From Candidatus Rifleibacterium amylolyticum (GTDB lineage Bacteria > Muiribacteriota > Ozemobacteria > Ozemobacterales > Ozemobacteraceae): a stretch of DNA of 64,000 bases. Positions 1 through 7,789 of this stretch are shown here, piece by piece (within the stretch, counting starts at the first letter, position 1; every line of letters starts with the position of its first letter). Both the position numbers and the translations under genes were made by a program. The notes beneath the pieces were generated by a model, which searched no databases, had not been told where the DNA came from, and saw only the letters and a program-made list of their open reading frames with translations. The DNA lies in the NCBI GenBank assembly GCA_009917695.1, contig JAACJG010000010.1, positions 120,207-184,206 of the forward strand. Reading direction: 5' to 3'.

Positions 1-1467
1 TGAATCGGAGATGCTGGCCACTATTGGCGCCAGCCTGATAAAACTCTGCCACATAACGAGCCCGGAAAGTGAAGTGGCGGCCAGAATTTTAAGCATGGCA
101 GCAGTAAGCCCGAAGCGATTGAAGCTGCCGAGACGGTGTTGCAGTTTATAAAAGAGAATAACGGCATTGACCATGGCGCCGATACTGGTGCCCAGTGCGA
201 GTCCCCAGTAACCAAGCGGTTTTATCAGAGCCAGGTTGAGGATTATGTTGACAGCTACGGCGCTGATACTGGCGATTACAGGAGTCTTTGTTTCGTCGAG
301 AGTGTAAAATGCCGGGCCCATTACTTTGATAAGCGAAAAGAACAGCAGTCCGGACGCATAAGCCCTTAGTGCCAGGGCTGTTGCCAGCGTGTCTTCCGGG
401 GTGAAACGACCGTGCTGAAATAGAATGCGCACGGCCGGTTCGGCCAGCGCCAGTATAGCGAAGCAGGCGAAAAGATTGATGAACGAAGAGAGCCTGAGTG
501 AAGACGCCAGTGTCTGTGACATGGCCTCGCGGTCGTTGCCGGCCGCCTGGCGTGAGATTACCGGCAGAGTGGCCTGGGCGACTGCTACACCGAAAAGGCC
601 GAGCGGCAACTGCATGACGCGAAAAGCGTAGCTGAGCCAGCTCACAGCGCCATCTCCCTGTGATGTCGCGAGTATGGTGCTGATGGCAATGTTCACCTGG
701 GTGGCGGCGAGACCGACGGTGCCGGGAATGATCAGTTTGATAATGCGCTGAATGCCGGGATCCTGAAAATTCAACACCCAGCGGAACTTGTAACCATGCC
801 GGAACAGTGCCGGCAATTGCACGGCGAACTGAATCAGGCCGCCGAGCATGGCGCCGATCGCCATGCCGGTGATCGCCGGGTAATCGTAGCTTTTCGCAAT
901 CGGGCAGATCAGCCAGCCGGCGGCTATCATGCTGAGATTCAGGAATACCGGCGCTACGGCCGGTATGAAAAACTCGCCAAGCGAGTTGAGCATGCCCATG
1001 GCGATGGCAGCCCATGAAACCGCAAGCAGAAAGGGAAACATGATGCGGGTCATGGTCACGGTAGCTTCGAATTTTTCGGGGTTGCTGGTGAATTCAGGGG
1101 CCAGCGTGCTGACGATGAACGGGCTGAAGATGATGCCGAGAACTGTCAAAATGCCGACTACGATAAAGATGGCGCAGAAAGTCAGATTGGTCAGTTTAAA
1201 GGCTTTCTGGCGGCCTTCCTTTTCGAGAACGCTGTTGAAGGTCGGCACGAAAGCGGCGCTCATGGCTCCTTCGGCAAACAGGTCGCGCAGCAGGTTGGGT
1301 ATGCGGAAAGCGACATTGAAGGTGTCTGTCCAGATGCCGGCTCCAAAAAGATAGGCGAAGGTCTGTTCACGCACCAGGCCGGCAATGCGGCTGAAAAAGG
1401 TGGCAATACCCATTACCGCCGCAGATCTGGCGATAGAACGAGGTTGGTTGTTGGTGTGGTCGGCCAA
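1..1467 (-). CDS. murJ: Lipid II flippase MurJ (MviN), partial
   Basis: Translating the minus strand from 1467 gives an uninterrupted reading frame that runs off the left edge (489 codons visible). It starts with a short soluble stretch, then the MurJ hallmark SAAVMGIATFFSRIAGLVRE and further on FNVAFRIPNLLRDLFAEGAM, FVPTF and a long series of hydrophobic helices. MurJ flips the lipid-linked peptidoglycan precursor across the inner membrane and usually has about 510-530 residues, so only the last few helices are missing. The start is taken as TTG at 1467, five bases after the stop of the channel gene, with a weak GGTGA upstream; an in-frame ATG 18 codons later would cut into the first helix. 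It is probably translated with the upstream channel gene. Confidence 0.93.
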   Translation of the reverse strand, partial: MADHTNNQPRSIARSAAVMGIATFFSRIAGLVREQTFAYLFGAGIWTDTFNVAFRIPNLLRDLFAEGAMSAAFVPTFNSVLEKEGRQKAFKLTNLTFCAIFIVVGILTVLGIIFSPFIVSTLAPEFTSNPEKFEATVTMTRIMFPFLLAVSWAAIAMGMLNSLGEFFIPAVAPVFLNLSMIAAGWLICPIAKSYDYPAITGMAIGAMLGGLIQFAVQLPALFRHGYKFRWVLNFQDPGIQRIIKLIIPGTVGLAATQVNIAISTILATSQGDGAVSWLSYAFRVMQLPLGLFGVAVAQATLPVISRQAAGNDREAMSQTLASSLRLSSFINLFACFAILALAEPAVRILFQHGRFTPEDTLATALALRAYASGLLFFSLIKVMGPAFYTLDETKTPVIASISAVAVNIILNLALIKPLGYWGLALGTSIGAMVNAVILFYKLQHRLGSFNRFGLTAAMLKILAATSLSGLVMWQSFIRLAPIVASISDS

Positions 1468-1471
1468 GATG

Positions 1472-2905
1472 TCAGTTCACCGGGTTGATAACGAGAATTT
1501 CGTCGCTGCTGTCGATAACATGTCCGTTCGGGTTTATTTTCAGCGGCTCTTTTTTGGGTTTGATGCCAACCATGGTAAAACCGAGTTCACGGTAGATAAT
1601 GGCAATGGCGTCGCTGCAGGTAAGTCCGATTACTTCCTGAGGTGGCTCAATAAAGGTCAGAGTGTGGCCGGACTCGCGCGAAAGCAGATCTTTGAAGAAA
1701 GCGAGCAGGCCTTCGTGCATCGAAATGCGTGCCAGCAGTTTTCCGGAAACTTCCCCCTGAATGACGACATCTTCGACGCCACCCATTTTGAGATGTGAAG
1801 CATACTCTTCGTTGTAGATTTCGGCCGAGGTATGGATTTTTGGATTGAGCTTCTCTATTGTCAGAGCGGCAAGAATGGTGCGCGCGTCGATATCGCGGGT
1901 AGTGCGGTTCTCGCCATGTTCAGACAGAATAACCGCGGCGACAGCCCTTTCGACTCCGGCTTTTTTAAGAGTTTCCATGCGGGTGAAGTCTTCGTTGAGC
2001 ACGCTTATGCGGTCGGTCTGAATACCGCGCGCCTTCAAAGAGTCGAGACTGGCTTTTTCAGAAACCAGCAGTATTTCTGCATCTTTAAACGCCGGATCGA
2101 GCAGGAATTCATTGGCGAGAATGGCCGCTTTAGCGCTGAATCCGCAGATAAGAATATGCTTGTTGAGTTCGTCGGGATTAGCCGGTTTATGCATGGTGCT
2201 CTCCTTGAGTTTTTCGATCATGATTGCCGAAATAGTACCGGTAACCATGGCGAAAACTCCCATTTCAAAAATCAGAATGACCAGAAAAACGATCTTGCCG
2301 CCGATGCTGATTGGATAATCGGCATATTCGCCGGCCATCATCGAAAACAGGGCTTTCCAGAAAGCGTCGACGGGCGAGGTAATCTCGGTAGACACTCCGG
2401 TTTCGAACTGGGCCAGGCCGACGGCGCCAAAAATGACTGCAAAGACGGCGAAGCTCGAAATTATGCCGAATTCGACCAGTCTGCTCTCGAATATTTTCCC
2501 GATAAAAGTGAAGCGGCGCTGAAATGATGAGCCGATCGAGAACACCCGAAACAGTCTGAGAATGCGTAAAATGCGGCCAATACGGAATATGCGGAATACC
2601 GGCATTACGGCCAGCAGGTCGATCCAGAAATTTTTGAGAAATGTGGCACTCGAAGAGCTTATCAGCCAGCGCAGGCTGAGCTCGACAATGAAGATGAGCG
2701 TCAGAGCATCGTTGATCGATTGCAGAGTGGTCATTTGACCGGGCGGCAGGGTGACAAAAACTTCGATAATGATGAGGACGACCGAAAGAACGATGAGAAG
2801 CATCAGTCCGATGCCGAAGAAGGCCGAATCGATAAAACTGCGCAGCCATGGGAAAGACTTTGCCGTTGTTTGGATTTCGTATTTGAATTTTACTCTTCGG
2901 TGCAT
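1472..2905 (-). CDS. Voltage-sensor type ion channel with C-terminal RCK/TrkA-like domain
   Basis: The 477-residue protein has the layout of a six-helix cation channel. S1 is at about 30-52, S2 at 66-80, an arginine-rich S4 (FRIFRIGRILRILRLFR) at 104-120, S5 at 145-166, a pore loop at 178-198 and S6 at 203-231. A cytoplasmic domain from residue 250 resembles RCK/TrkA-N (HILICGFSAKAAILANEF). Two things are unusual. The pore has MMAGEYADYP where potassium channels carry TVGYGD, so selectivity cannot be assumed. The Rossmann glycine motif is degraded to GFSAKA. The family placement is clear from topology; the ion is unknown. The start at 2905 has no good ribosome binding site. Confidence 0.85.
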   Translation of the reverse strand: MHRRVKFKYEIQTTAKSFPWLRSFIDSAFFGIGLMLLIVLSVVLIIIEVFVTLPPGQMTTLQSINDALTLIFIVELSLRWLISSSSATFLKNFWIDLLAVMPVFRIFRIGRILRILRLFRVFSIGSSFQRRFTFIGKIFESRLVEFGIISSFAVFAVIFGAVGLAQFETGVSTEITSPVDAFWKALFSMMAGEYADYPISIGGKIVFLVILIFEMGVFAMVTGTISAIMIEKLKESTMHKPANPDELNKHILICGFSAKAAILANEFLLDPAFKDAEILLVSEKASLDSLKARGIQTDRISVLNEDFTRMETLKKAGVERAVAAVILSEHGENRTTRDIDARTILAALTIEKLNPKIHTSAEIYNEEYASHLKMGGVEDVVIQGEVSGKLLARISMHEGLLAFFKDLLSRESGHTLTFIEPPQEVIGLTCSDAIAIIYRELGFTMVGIKPKKEPLKINPNGHVIDSSDEILVINPVN

Positions 2906-2980
2906 GGTGAGGCAATTCTAGTTGATCGGGCGGTTAAATGCAAGCAGTGAGAGGGCAATGAGGCAGGAGTGATTAAGATG

Positions 2981-3036
2981 CCGATACCGATAGCGATACC
3001 GATAGCGATATCGATATCGATACCAATAGATTGGTA
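2981..3036. repeat. GATACC/GATAGC hexamer array ending in a perfect palindrome
   Basis: Positions 2981-3024 are a run of six-base units of the form GATANC (GATACC, GATAGC, GATATC). The run ends in TACCAAT-AG-ATTGGTA (3021-3036), a perfect 7-bp inverted repeat with a 2-base centre. The array lies between two divergent genes, just upstream of the pilin operon, so it could affect promoter spacing or bind a regulator. It has no long open frame of its own. Confidence 0.7.
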
Positions 3037-3048
3037 CCCTTAAATGCG

Positions 3049-3078
3049 TGGACAAATAAAAAGGGTGAGGGGTATAAT
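3049..3078 (+). promoter_or_regulatory. Possible sigma-70 promoter for the first pilin operon
   Basis: TGGACA (3049-3054) and a perfect TATAAT (3073-3078) are separated by 18 bases. The predicted transcript would begin at about 3085, so the upstream in-frame ATG at 3044 would not be transcribed and the ATG at 3086 or 3089 would be at the very 5' end. Either the message is nearly leaderless or the true promoter lies further upstream. Confidence 0.4.
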
Positions 3079-3085
3079 TCTGGTT

Positions 3086-5431
3086 ATGATGCGAAAATTG
3101 TCGGCAAACAGGGGCAATGTAACGGTAATTCTTCTCGGGCTGATCAGCGTTATGCTGATCATGGTCATGGGCCTGTCGAGAAGAATGAGCAGTCATACTC
3201 AGCTGCTCACGCTCAGCGATTATACTCAGATCAGCCGCTATTTTCTCGAATCTTATGCCGGAGACATACTGCAGCAGATCGATCTGGATGTTAACAAGCC
3301 CGGATCATATTTATACAAGGCTTTCAGGTCGCCGCCCGCCAATTACCGGCTCAGTACAAGCTTTTACAAGCAGTCGGGAATGCTCAGTGAGATGGCAGAA
3401 GAGCTGGGTATAGAGATTCAGAAACCGCCGGTTATTACCTTTACCGGGTCTGAAGAAATCGCGTATCCACCGGGTTTTGAATGCCCTGCCCATCTCAAGG
3501 GAACCGAAAAGAAAGGTCTGCTTGAGATTGTCTGCCAGGCTAAATTTTATGGGCGCATGTACACTTTGCGGGTGCAGTATCCTTTTACTGTGGTAATGAG
3601 GATGACGCCGGTTCTTAAAGATTTCGTGCTTTTTGCTGACAGCATCGCGCGCGAACATGGAGAAGACAAAATCGGGCCCAACGACAATCTCAATATTATG
3701 CTGACGCGTGATGGCAAGCATCCGGTCGATTTTGAAAGCGGAATCGTCAACCATAACCGCATGCGACCAGGCAATAAATATCGCCCTATGGTCATGCTGC
3801 CGCCGCTTGACCCGGTAGAATATGCTTCTGCCGCGGTTTCTGGCAAAGTCTTTCTTGGTCCCGCCGACGACTCGATATTTCTGAACCTGGCCGGCGACAC
3901 GCGTGAAGAAGAGCTTGATACTGTTGGTCAGGCAGGCAGCGGGTTGGTCAGTGCCAGCGTTGGTGAGATGTTTATGGTTTCGCCCGATACGTTCAAGGTT
4001 TTCGATTCTGCCTCAAAATATCAATATATGACGGTGTTTCAGAAACCGAACGGAACGGCGGTCAGAATGATGGGCATGGAAGTGCCGATCAAATACAATC
4101 AGCTTGCCAAGATGGGGATTCTTGGTTTTTCACAGGAGATTGTGCCACAGTATTCTGAGAGTATTTTTTCCGGTGCGGCTTATACCGTTGAAAACTTTCT
4201 GAACACCGGCAGTGCTGCCAGTGAATTCTGGCGCAAACTCAAAGACGGCGGTTCTGGTTACGGCGAAGGCTTTATGGCTCTGGCCAGCGGTCTCAAGCTG
4301 ATGGGTCTCAAGCCCGATGATATCAATTTCGGGCATGTCAACCGCCAGATTTTCGGAAATGTGCTCAGTCGCTTTTTTGTGATTACCTTCTGGTGGCCGC
4401 CTTCTGGTGGCGGGGTGCCGCTTAAATATGATGAAAATCGCAGCCCGACGGATTTTCCGACGACGACGGTCAGTCTGTATACTTATAAATTTGAGCCGTT
4501 ATACGCTTCTCTGAAGTTTCAGGATTTCATGTCGCGCATGGTTTCCGGCAAGAACTGGAACCCGCGCATGAGCAGCATCGACAATCTGCCAGATGGTTTT
4601 ATGCCATACAATTACGACCCTGAAGACAAAAAGAAGCGCATTCTGACCAATACTGATTTTGAAGCAGCCGATGGTTTCAAAGCTGGTGACAGGCTTGATC
4701 GCATGTTGCGCAACTGGTTTCGTGTAACCAGCGATAATTCACCGCCGATGAACGGTATTGAGGTGCGCCTGGGTAAAACTTTTGCGAGCGGCGAAGAATT
4801 TCTCGAGGCTGCCGGGGTTGCCAATGGCAAGTTTATGGTCAACGGCGTAGTTTATGTTTCAGGGCCATTGAGGGTGCCCAAGCTGGACATGAAGAACGAG
4901 AATATTGGTGGTGGCGTAATTCTGGTGGATGGCCCGATCGAGCTGGAGAATATAACCCGTGGCTATAAGATCGATACCAGCGACTTCAAACTGGGCGATT
5001 ATGGTGCCATGCTGTTTCAGGGGCCAGCTTTCGATCATTACCAGAAATGGAAAACCGAGATAACCCAGGAAAATTTTCTTACCTTTGTCAGTCTGCGCGG
5101 TGACCCAATAACCATCAGGGGCGAGACACTGCTTGGCGTTCATCTGATAAACCTTAATCCGCGCCAGTCATCGCCTTACAGCCAGATAACCTGGCGTTCG
5201 ATCAATAAAGAGATAGTTTTTTGCGGTGGGATAGCCTGCAATTATCTTGACCTGCCTGAGCGTCTGCTCGAATTTGGCCAGATTGAAAGCTCCTGCCGCC
5301 ACCTGCGCGCGCCGTTTTTTATATATCATTCAGCGATGGCCGCATCAGAGCCGGCTTATGCCGTGCAGTTGATGGAAAACATGCGGGGTTACATGCTTAC
5401 GGCTGAGAGGGCTGGCGATGAAGATGACTAG
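3086..5431 (+). CDS. Very large PilX-like pseudopilin
   Basis: The 781-residue product (from ATG 3086) has a short basic start followed by RGNVTVILLGLISVMLIMVM, a single hydrophobic helix of the PilX/GspK class that begins the mature part of minor pilins. The rest is a long soluble, beta-rich region. Its last third (NGVVYVSGPLRV, GGGVILVDGPIEL, GETLLGVHLINL) has the turn-rich pattern of right-handed beta structures seen in PilX-like proteins, including the one at 55309-56490. PilX proteins are usually 150-400 residues, so this one is two to four times longer. It overlaps the next pilin gene by 14 bases. An in-frame ATG at 3044 lacks a ribosome binding site; the one at 3086 has GAGGGG at a long 13-base spacing. 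Confidence 0.75.
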   Translation: MMRKLSANRGNVTVILLGLISVMLIMVMGLSRRMSSHTQLLTLSDYTQISRYFLESYAGDILQQIDLDVNKPGSYLYKAFRSPPANYRLSTSFYKQSGMLSEMAEELGIEIQKPPVITFTGSEEIAYPPGFECPAHLKGTEKKGLLEIVCQAKFYGRMYTLRVQYPFTVVMRMTPVLKDFVLFADSIAREHGEDKIGPNDNLNIMLTRDGKHPVDFESGIVNHNRMRPGNKYRPMVMLPPLDPVEYASAAVSGKVFLGPADDSIFLNLAGDTREEELDTVGQAGSGLVSASVGEMFMVSPDTFKVFDSASKYQYMTVFQKPNGTAVRMMGMEVPIKYNQLAKMGILGFSQEIVPQYSESIFSGAAYTVENFLNTGSAASEFWRKLKDGGSGYGEGFMALASGLKLMGLKPDDINFGHVNRQIFGNVLSRFFVITFWWPPSGGGVPLKYDENRSPTDFPTTTVSLYTYKFEPLYASLKFQDFMSRMVSGKNWNPRMSSIDNLPDGFMPYNYDPEDKKKRILTNTDFEAADGFKAGDRLDRMLRNWFRVTSDNSPPMNGIEVRLGKTFASGEEFLEAAGVANGKFMVNGVVYVSGPLRVPKLDMKNENIGGGVILVDGPIELENITRGYKIDTSDFKLGDYGAMLFQGPAFDHYQKWKTEITQENFLTFVSLRGDPITIRGETLLGVHLINLNPRQSSPYSQITWRSINKEIVFCGGIACNYLDLPERLLEFGQIESSCRHLRAPFFIYHSAMAASEPAYAVQLMENMRGYMLTAERAGDEDD

Positions 5432-5930
5432 AAAACCCGCGCAGGCGTTTGGCAATGTTCGGACACGGCAGGGGTTGTCGATGATCGAACTGCTGGTTGG
5501 TGTGACTATTTTCGCTCTGGCGATGATGCCGCTGATGTGGCTGGGAACTTCGCAGACACGCGGAGCCTATTCGATCGGCAAGCATATGATGGCTTCCCAG
5601 ATCGCCGCCAGCTTTATCGACAATCTGCTCAAACTGCCATACAAGGAGTGCCTCGAAAAGGTGCAGGCTCTCAAGGCGCAGGGTCGCACGCCTGTTCTTG
5701 ACAATGAAGATCTTCAGGCGACTTTGCAGGTAGTGAACGATCAGGGTATACAGAGCGACATGGAAACTTCGTTTCGTTTTTTTCAGTATCAGTTTGACTG
5801 TGATGAAAACGAGAAAGATCGTATTTTGCGACTGAATGTCGAGGTTTTTTACCGGGTTGACGAGGGTGACGAAAAGTCGCTGGCATCGGTAAGATTGAAC
5901 GTGCTGAAATTTGGAGACCGCAATGGCTGA
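5418..5930 (+). CDS. PilV-like minor pseudopilin
   Basis: This 170-residue protein has a prepilin leader and helix: a basic N-terminus, then RQGLSMIELLVGVTIFALAM with the glutamate at position +5 after the glycine, as expected for cleavage and methylation by a prepilin peptidase. The following stretch (QIAASFIDNLLKLPYKECL) is typical of PilV/GspI-type minor pilins. GAGAGGG lies six bases before the ATG. The gene overlaps the preceding PilX-like gene by 14 bases and the following PilW-like gene by 8, so the three are translated together. Confidence 0.85.
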   Translation: MKMTRKPAQAFGNVRTRQGLSMIELLVGVTIFALAMMPLMWLGTSQTRGAYSIGKHMMASQIAASFIDNLLKLPYKECLEKVQALKAQGRTPVLDNEDLQATLQVVNDQGIQSDMETSFRFFQYQFDCDENEKDRILRLNVEVFYRVDEGDEKSLASVRLNVLKFGDRNG

Positions 5931-6489
5931 ACTGTTGATAAAACAACGACGTAAAGCGGTTACTCTGGTTGAAATCGTCATTGTTGCGGCTATTTCGAGT
6001 ATGGTGTTGACCAGTGCCATGCTGATAATGAACCGTACAACCAGGCACTTCAAAAAGGGCACTGACATGCTCAACATTCAGAGACTTATGGATAGCATCG
6101 TTGAGAGGATCAGAACCGACGTCAGGTCTTTGAAGCATATTGTTCCAGACGAATGCCGCGATGACAGATTTACGTTTTATGCGATTCGCGATGGCGAAGC
6201 CAAAAAAATAGAGTATACTTACGATGCGTCTACGCAGACGCTTTTTCGTAGAGATGAGAAGGGACAATCGAATTTTCATGGATCGAGGCAGGTCAAGTCT
6301 TTTCTGTTCAAGCCTAAAACCGATGCTGCCGGTAAATTCGAGTTTCTCAACGTGGCGATGCAGTTGATATCTGACGAAAAGGGCGATGGCAATGCTTCGA
6401 CTCTGTCGATAGCCAGTCAGTTTTATTCAACCTGTGTCGAGTCTGAGCTTAATATAAGTAATTTGCGTAAAGAGAAGGCCAAAAAATAG
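5923..6489 (+). CDS. PilW/GspJ-like minor pseudopilin
   Basis: Starting at the ATG at 5923 (GGAG six bases upstream) the product is 188 residues. The leader ends in RRKAVTLVEIVIVAAISSMV, a prepilin-type helix with alanine in place of the usual glycine before the cleavage site. It continues with NRTTRHFKKGTDMLNIQRLM and RIRTDVRSL, the PilW/GspJ pattern of a minor pilin assembled at the pilus tip. An in-frame TTG at 5911 is less likely. It completes a PilX-PilV-PilW triad with the two genes upstream. Confidence 0.85.
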   Translation: MAELLIKQRRKAVTLVEIVIVAAISSMVLTSAMLIMNRTTRHFKKGTDMLNIQRLMDSIVERIRTDVRSLKHIVPDECRDDRFTFYAIRDGEAKKIEYTYDASTQTLFRRDEKGQSNFHGSRQVKSFLFKPKTDAAGKFEFLNVAMQLISDEKGDGNASTLSIASQFYSTCVESELNISNLRKEKAKK

Positions 6490-6505
6490 CTTTGGAGGTT
6501 ACGAA

Positions 6506-7537
6506 ATGAACAAATCAGGTTTAATCGCGCTTTGTCTGCTGTTCTGCTGCTGTTTCAGCTCGCTGCAGGCCTCAGACGAGATAATCAAAAAAGGTCGTGC
6601 CCTGCAGAACGCCAAAAAGTATGATGAAGCGCAGGAACTATATTTGAACGCCATCAAACCTGATTCAGCAGAAGATCTCTACATCGAGGCTGCGTCATTT
6701 CTTGGCAAAGTACAGCGCTACGAGGTAGCCGAAGGTGTGCTCGAAAAGGGCCTTAAAGCTTATCCTGAAAGCACTTCACTGATGAACCTGCAGGGTTTGA
6801 TCAAGCATCGCAAGGGCGATAACGATGCCGCTACCAGGATGTTCGAAGCTGTTCTCGCCCGGGATGCCGAAAACAGTTTCGCCAAAAAATGGCTGGAGAC
6901 AGTTAAATCAGGCGCATCTGTCACCGGCAGCGAAACGCAAAGCGGAGAAGATTCTGATTCAACCCGCAGCTACAGCCCGTCGCCATCAGGAGTCTACCAG
7001 GTGTCTGCTTCTCTGGGCAAAGAAGAGCAGCTGAAGCTGGCAGTTGAGCTGTATAAAGAAATGATGGAACTGGAAAAGTGGGAGCTCGATCGTTTTATTG
7101 AACTGCATAAGCAGGTTATCGAACGCTGCCCGCTGACCGATCAGGCTGAAGAGTCGTGCTGGCGCCTTTCCAATCTCTACATGCTTGGCCAGGATCCGCC
7201 CGATTTCGACAATGTCATTGCGGTGCTCGAACACCTTCTCAAGCAGTATCCTGAGACAGATTTGCTTCCTGATGCCAAGAATCGTCTGATGATGGCCTAT
7301 CAGCGCACCGGGCGCATGAATGAACTGGTCGGGCTTTATGAAGAGCTGTTTACACGCGATCCAGAGCCTGAGGACGATCAGACTTTCATGGTCAGGGCAC
7401 TTGAATTTGGCAATGCTCTGACTGCTGTCGGTCGTGGCGCTGATGCCGCCTTGTGGTATCAGAAGGTAATCGAACGCGATAACAACCGCAACAGTCTGGA
7501 AGCTCGCGCTGCCAGAGCTCGTCTCAGCGGGCAATAA
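6506..7537 (+). CDS. Secreted tetratricopeptide repeat protein
   Basis: The 343-residue product starts with a signal peptide (hydrophobic LIALCLLFCCCFSSLQA). TPR units follow (KKYDEAQELYLNAI, RYEVAEGVLEKGLKAYPES, GDNDAATRMFEAVLARDAEN), then a polar serine-rich linker at about 140-165, then a second TPR group (LEHLLKQYPETDLLPDAKNR, QRTGRMNELVGLYEELFTRD). GGAGG lies just before the ATG. It follows the pilin triad by 16 bases and is probably its last co-transcribed gene, perhaps serving as a periplasmic assembly scaffold. No specific partner can be named. Confidence 0.8.
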   Translation: MNKSGLIALCLLFCCCFSSLQASDEIIKKGRALQNAKKYDEAQELYLNAIKPDSAEDLYIEAASFLGKVQRYEVAEGVLEKGLKAYPESTSLMNLQGLIKHRKGDNDAATRMFEAVLARDAENSFAKKWLETVKSGASVTGSETQSGEDSDSTRSYSPSPSGVYQVSASLGKEEQLKLAVELYKEMMELEKWELDRFIELHKQVIERCPLTDQAEESCWRLSNLYMLGQDPPDFDNVIAVLEHLLKQYPETDLLPDAKNRLMMAYQRTGRMNELVGLYEELFTRDPEPEDDQTFMVRALEFGNALTAVGRGADAALWYQKVIERDNNRNSLEARAARARLSGQ

Positions 7538-7636
7538 TCAGATCGGCCTTGCGGGTTGTAAAAAAATTCTTACAATTAACAACAGTTGGTGATTGCCTCC
7601 TTGCAAAAAATATTTCAGGCAATCGGGGTGAAGCAA

Positions 7637-7789
7637 TTGGAGAACGAGAATCATCTGTTGTTGATTATTATTCTGCTGCTGGCTGTGGCTGCGTTTATCG
7701 TCGGCGACAGCAATACCAGGAGCTCTGCCAGATCAGGCGAAACGATCGAGGCAAGCAGCGCCAGTCAGTCAAGTATTCTCGGTCACTGA
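7637..7789 (+). CDS. Small single-pass membrane protein
   Basis: A 50-residue product is read from TTG 7637, which has GGGGTGA six bases upstream. It has a short acidic start, one strong transmembrane helix (LLLIIILLLAVAAFIVGD) and a serine-rich tail. The frame is open further upstream to 7586, but no better start is visible. It overlaps the end of the convergent HEAT-repeat gene by 7 bases. The family is not recognised. The clean helix and ribosome binding site argue for a real gene, but it could be a chance frame. Confidence 0.45.
   Translation: MENENHLLLIIILLLAVAAFIVGDSNTRSSARSGETIEASSASQSSILGH

Noticed and set aside
146..1015. A 289-codon open frame on the minus strand near the left edge
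   Set aside because: It is an Arg/His-rich shadow frame of the murJ gene, whose own frame is longer and has clear family motifs.
2918..3196. Minus-strand frame encoding a YRYRYR repeat
   Set aside because: It is the translation of the GATANC hexamer array and overlaps the start of the PilX-like gene; no ribosome binding site or homology.
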